Source of the DNA: Bacteroidia bacterium
Lineage (GTDB): Bacteria > Bacteroidota > Bacteroidia > Cytophagales > Cyclobacteriaceae
Assembly (NCBI GenBank): GCA_030425425.1
Contig: JAUIAO010000007.1
Coordinates: 92,159 to 156,158 of the forward strand
DNA: 64,000 nucleotides
Direction of reading: 5' to 3'
Below are positions 61,150-64,000 of this stretch, piece by piece. Below the pieces are notes generated by a model. The model was not told the DNA's origin. It made no database searches and was given only the letters and a program-made list of their open reading frames with translations. Position 1 is the stretch's first letter. Each line of letters opens with the position of its first letter. The position numbers and the translations under genes were made by a program.

Positions 61150-62282
61150 GTCTTTAAAATTTCCTTAAGCTTTCCCACCACATAGTTTACTTCATCTGTG
61201 GTGCTATGTCTGCTAAATGAAAACCTAATTGCTCCTCTATCAGGATCACTACCGATAGCCGTCAGCACGTGTGACCCAATATTGGAACCACTACTGCATG
61301 CACTGCCCCCAGAAACTGAGATTCCGTTGATATCCAGATTGAACAGCAGCATATCATTGTCATCATTCGGAGGCAAACTGGCACTTAGGACCGTATAAAG
61401 GCTTTTGTCCATTTCTGCCGAAAGTCCATTGAACTGCACTCCGGGAATATTTTCTTCGAGCTGATCAATCATGTAGGATTTTACAGATCTGATTTGCTGA
61501 CTATTTGACTCCTGATTTTCGTAAGCCATTTCCAATGCTTTGGCAAGCCCAATGATACCATAAACATTCTCAGTACCACCGCGCATGTTCCGCTCCTGTG
61601 CTCCACCTATGACAAACGGAGGAATGGGTTTTTCATGATTGACATATAAAAATCCTATTCCCTTGGGGCCATGAAATTTGTGAGCTGAACCCACCACAAA
61701 ATTCGCTTTCATGGTTTGCAAATCGTGTTTGAAATGAGCCATACTCTGTACGGTATCCGTATGGAAAATAGCACCATATTCCTGGCATAATTCGGCAATC
61801 TCATAAATGTCATTCAGGTTTCCGATTTCATTGTTGGCATGCATGAGCGTCACCAATGAATTTGGCTCTGTTTTCAGAAATTCAGTAATCTGATCGAGAC
61901 TTATTTGCCCTTTTTCATCAACATCAAGCAAACTGACTTTGACCTTACCTGTTTTTTCCAACATCTCCACTGTATGGAGCACCGCGTGATGTTCCAGAGG
62001 AGAAGTGATGATGTGATGAATGCCGTATTGCTCCACCGAGTTTCTAATGGCCGTATTGTCAGCCTCCGTACCTCCAGAAGTGAAAAAAATCTCAGAGGGC
62101 GAAGTATTTAGTAACTCCGCAATGGATTTGCGCGCCTTTTCGATAGCTACTCTTGCTTTCCTTCCGTGTGTATGAATAGACGAAGGATTCCCAAAATGCT
62201 CGAGCATATAGGGCTTCATTTCTTCAAAAACTGCTTGGTCTAAAGGAGTGGTAGCTGCATTATCAAAATAGACTTGTTTCAT
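61146..62282 (-). CDS. cysteine desulfurase (NifS/IscS type)
   Basis: From the ATG at 62282 the 378-residue PLP enzyme has YFDNAATTPLD at the start, the PLP lysine in VVGSAHKFHGPKGIG and the mobile cysteine in SGGSACSSGSN. It takes sulfur from cysteine for Fe-S clusters and thio-cofactors. A longer in-frame start at 62312 adds ten residues before the conserved beginning and is rejected. Neither iscU nor suf genes are near. The stop overlaps hemH by 3 bp (CTAG). Confidence 0.93.
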   Translation of the reverse strand: MKQVYFDNAATTPLDQAVFEEMKPYMLEHFGNPSSIHTHGRKARVAIEKARKSIAELLNTSPSEIFFTSGGTEADNTAIRNSVEQYGIHHIITSPLEHHAVLHTVEMLEKTGKVKVSLLDVDEKGQISLDQITEFLKTEPNSLVTLMHANNEIGNLNDIYEIAELCQEYGAIFHTDTVQSMAHFKHDLQTMKANFVVGSAHKFHGPKGIGFLYVNHEKPIPPFVIGGAQERNMRGGTENVYGIIGLAKALEMAYENQESNSQQIRSVKSYMIDQLEENIPGVQFNGLSAEMDKSLYTVLSASLPPNDDNDMLLFNLDINGISVSGGSACSSGSNIGSHVLTAIGSDPDRGAIRFSFSRHSTTDEVNYVVGKLKEILKT

Positions 62283-62338
62283 TTTTGGTTTCTGAGTTCT
62301 TTGGAACTGCAAAGCTAAGTATAATGACCTATGCGACC

Positions 62339-62346
62339 TACCTTTG
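62339..62346 (+). promoter_or_regulatory. candidate -7 box for the Nudix gene (very short leader)
   Basis: TACCTTTG fits TAnnTTTG, ending 7 bp before the ATG at 62354. Transcription would begin at or near the start codon. No -33 element is clear. Confidence 0.4.
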
Positions 62347-62353
62347 ACGGCTT

Positions 62354-62971
62354 ATGGAAAAAACCAAAAGCATTTTAGAATACATCAAGCACATCCGTGC
62401 TATGGCTAAAACAGGCCTTTCTTATTCGGAAAACCCCTACGACCTGGAGCGCTATGAAGAGATGAAAGAAATGTCTGATCACTTACTGGCAGAATTGGGA
62501 AATATGAGCCTGGAAGACCTGCAATATCAATTTGGCAAATTGGATGATTACCCAACTCCAAAAGTAGATGTAAGAGGCTTGGTCATCAAAGACAATAAAA
62601 TCCTGATGATCCGAGAGAGAGTAGATCAGAAATGGGCAATCCCGGGAGGATGGGCAGATATAGGACATACTCCCGCTGAGAATATTGTGAAGGAAATCCG
62701 GGAGGAATCCGGATATGAAGTGAATGTCTCCAGACTTCTTTCGGTTTGGGATAAGAAAATGCATGATCATCCAGCTGAAATACACTATGTCTATAAAATC
62801 TCTTTCCTATGTGAAATCGTAGGTGGAGACCTCAATCCAGGACATGAGACTTTAGGTGCTGACTTTTTTGCTCTTGATGAATTACCTGAACTGTCTTTAC
62901 CCAGAAATAATGAGGACCAACTCCGAAGATTGTATCGATTGGCAAAAGAAGGAGGTTTGGAGTGGGATTAG
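62354..62971 (+). CDS. Nudix hydrolase with N-terminal Nudix_N-type domain
   Basis: The 205-residue protein has a helical N-terminal region (about 1-65) and a Nudix domain with a box-like run GWADIGH...EIREESGY at about 96-116. The catalytic REExxEE-type core (KEIREESG) is intact, but the first Glu of the box, expected after GWADIG, is His. Such enzymes hydrolyse nucleoside diphosphate derivatives; the substrate is unknown. The gene is divergent from the cysteine desulfurase. Confidence 0.85.
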   Translation: MEKTKSILEYIKHIRAMAKTGLSYSENPYDLERYEEMKEMSDHLLAELGNMSLEDLQYQFGKLDDYPTPKVDVRGLVIKDNKILMIRERVDQKWAIPGGWADIGHTPAENIVKEIREESGYEVNVSRLLSVWDKKMHDHPAEIHYVYKISFLCEIVGGDLNPGHETLGADFFALDELPELSLPRNNEDQLRRLYRLAKEGGLEWD

Positions 62972-63061
62972 TACGCAGCTCGCAATTCGCTGATCGCCTT
63001 TCTCAAACCACTAATAAAGCGTTATTTGTTTTGTAAATTGTGTTAAATACTTGATCCGACT

Positions 63062-63940
63062 ATGGCAAAGAAAAAATCACAGGCTGAATTCGTAAAATGG
63101 TTCGGACCTCTACTAGATGCGCTCAGGGACCTTGGCGACTCTGGAAAACCAAAAGAAGTTTCTTCTAAAATTGCTGAAAACTTAAATCTCGATGATAACA
63201 CTTTGGATGAAACTTTAACTTCTGGAACGAATAAATTTCATAATCAAGTGGCATGGGCTAGACAATACTTAGTTTGGGAAGGACTTTTAGATTCTTCTAA
63301 GTATGGAACCTGGAAACTAACAGAAAAGGGCAAAAGAACGACTTTGACTCCCGAAGAATCCAGAGAACTGTTTTTGAAATGGGTAGAAATTCATGCTAAA
63401 GCTCGCAAGGAGAAATCTGAAAAAGCCATAATTGAAGAACAAGCTGAGGCTAAACCATCTGAGATCGACGCTGACAGTAATTCGGATTTGTTGTCTGTTC
63501 TTCAAAGTTTATCTCCATCAGGATTTGAGAGGTTGTGCAGGGAACTACTTAGAGAACATGGTTTTGAAAACGTTGTTGTAACTGGGGGTTCACATGATGG
63601 AGGAATAGATGGTTTTGGAATATTAGAAATGAATCCTTTTGTAAGCTTTAAGGTCTTATTCCAAGCCAAAAGGTATAAAGGGTCTGTTTCTAGAGCACAG
63701 GTAGGTGATTTTAGAAATGCTATGATTGGCCGTGCTGAAAAAGGGATTATCTTAACTACGGGCACGTTTACCAATGAGGCAATCAAAGAAGCAAATAGAG
63801 ATGGGGCTCCTCAAATTGAACTTGTGGATGGAGAAAAACTTATTAAAATGTTTGAAAGAGTTGAATTGGGATTAAAACCCAAAACCGTATTTGAGGTTGA
63901 CTACAATTATTTTAACCCCAATTATGCATTAGGGAATTAG
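63062..63940 (+). CDS. mrr: Mrr-type restriction endonuclease (type IV)
   Basis: The 292-residue protein has an N-terminal winged-helix region (Mrr_N, about 5-105) and a C-terminal PD-(D/E)xK-like nuclease (about 140-270): GFERLCRELLREHGFENV, then the catalytic GGIDGFG and the VLFQAKRYKG core, where QAK replaces ExK. Mrr cleaves foreign methylated DNA. No methylase or specificity subunit lies beside it within the window. The remaining 60 bp after it show nothing recognisable. Confidence 0.88.
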   Translation: MAKKKSQAEFVKWFGPLLDALRDLGDSGKPKEVSSKIAENLNLDDNTLDETLTSGTNKFHNQVAWARQYLVWEGLLDSSKYGTWKLTEKGKRTTLTPEESRELFLKWVEIHAKARKEKSEKAIIEEQAEAKPSEIDADSNSDLLSVLQSLSPSGFERLCRELLREHGFENVVVTGGSHDGGIDGFGILEMNPFVSFKVLFQAKRYKGSVSRAQVGDFRNAMIGRAEKGIILTTGTFTNEAIKEANRDGAPQIELVDGEKLIKMFERVELGLKPKTVFEVDYNYFNPNYALGN

Positions 63941-64000
63941 AAGTTGAGTGAAAACTTCGATTATTCAGGTATATGAGCGATTTTGGTGCTATTATCAAAA

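Noticed and set aside
1..64000. tRNA, rRNA, CRISPR array, insertion sequence or prophage
   Set aside because: None was recognised on either strand by eye; the gaps are mostly under 330 bp and hold only hairpins or the repeats listed. A dedicated tRNA or Infernal search was not possible here.

Overview
The window looks like chromosomal DNA of a marine or soil Bacteroidota, most likely order Cytophagales (Reichenbachiella/Fulvivirga/Ekhidna-like; this placement is inferred from gene content and style, not from a marker-gene search). Pointers are several -7 promoter boxes of the TAnnTTTG type, little Shine-Dalgarno signal, frequent TTG/GTG starts, ATGA-coupled genes, and families typical of the phylum (DUF5723, DUF4783, DUF6503, DUF4105/Lnb-like, FadL-like barrel, an ECF sigma/anti-sigma/DUF4097 operon). 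No rRNA, tRNA, CRISPR array, insertion sequence or prophage was recognised. Most genes are housekeeping genes in short operons, with accessory patches between them.

Layout. 1-3.5 kb: a cut-off membrane protein, a secreted AXE1-type esterase, a nucleotidyltransferase/HEPN pair bounded by two copies of a neighbouring gene's 3' end, an ABM-like protein and a small membrane protein. 3.7-9 kb: an unusual cysteine-dioxygenase-like cupin fused to a methyltransferase, a DUF3365 haem-type lipoprotein, prfA, a beta-helix lipoprotein and a YjbQ-type protein. 9-13.8 kb: a hybrid histidine kinase, then an operon of ECF sigma factor, zinc-finger/HEAT anti-sigma and two DUF4097 cell-envelope proteins. 13.8-21 kb: radA, a three-gene minus-strand operon (ACC deaminase-like, lipoprotein, DUF5723 protein with a repetitive basic tail) and an rluD-like gene. 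21-25 kb: the main accessory region, with a structured repeat of about 165-173 bp present twice plus a 3rd fragment, alternating with an orphan Imm11-type immunity gene and a tiny winged-helix-like gene, followed by a DUF6503 gene and a frameshifted Fe-S-type photolyase gene. 25-34 kb: recF, pdhA, a TPR membrane protein, ribH, lysC, an NhaD-type antiporter, a glutamate dehydrogenase and anmK.

34.3-42 kb: a plus-strand envelope cluster, coaX - FadL-like barrel - TPR - lptC - 55-aa membrane protein - CorC/HlyC - PpiD/SurA-like foldase, closed by a strong terminator. 42-47 kb: DUF493, pterin dehydratase, rsmI, inositol-phosphatase family, a radical SAM/SPASM protein and a DUF4105 (Lnb-like) membrane protein. 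47-52 kb: two minus-strand operons (DinB-like - ATP-grasp - LysE exporter; nadC - membrane protein - recX), plus YHS and DUF4783 proteins. 52-64 kb: gpmI, an MsbA-type ABC transporter, corA, small hypotheticals, a VTT-domain protein, hemH, a cysteine desulfurase, a Nudix hydrolase and an Mrr-type restriction endonuclease.

The best candidates for something undescribed are the structured repeat/immunity-gene array (21.05-22.48 kb), the cupin-methyltransferase fusion (3.72-5.33 kb), the DinB/ATP-grasp/LysE operon (47.0-49.2 kb) and the MNT/HEPN module bounded by gene-end repeats (1.93-2.79 kb). Family names rest on reading motifs by eye; no database search was run.
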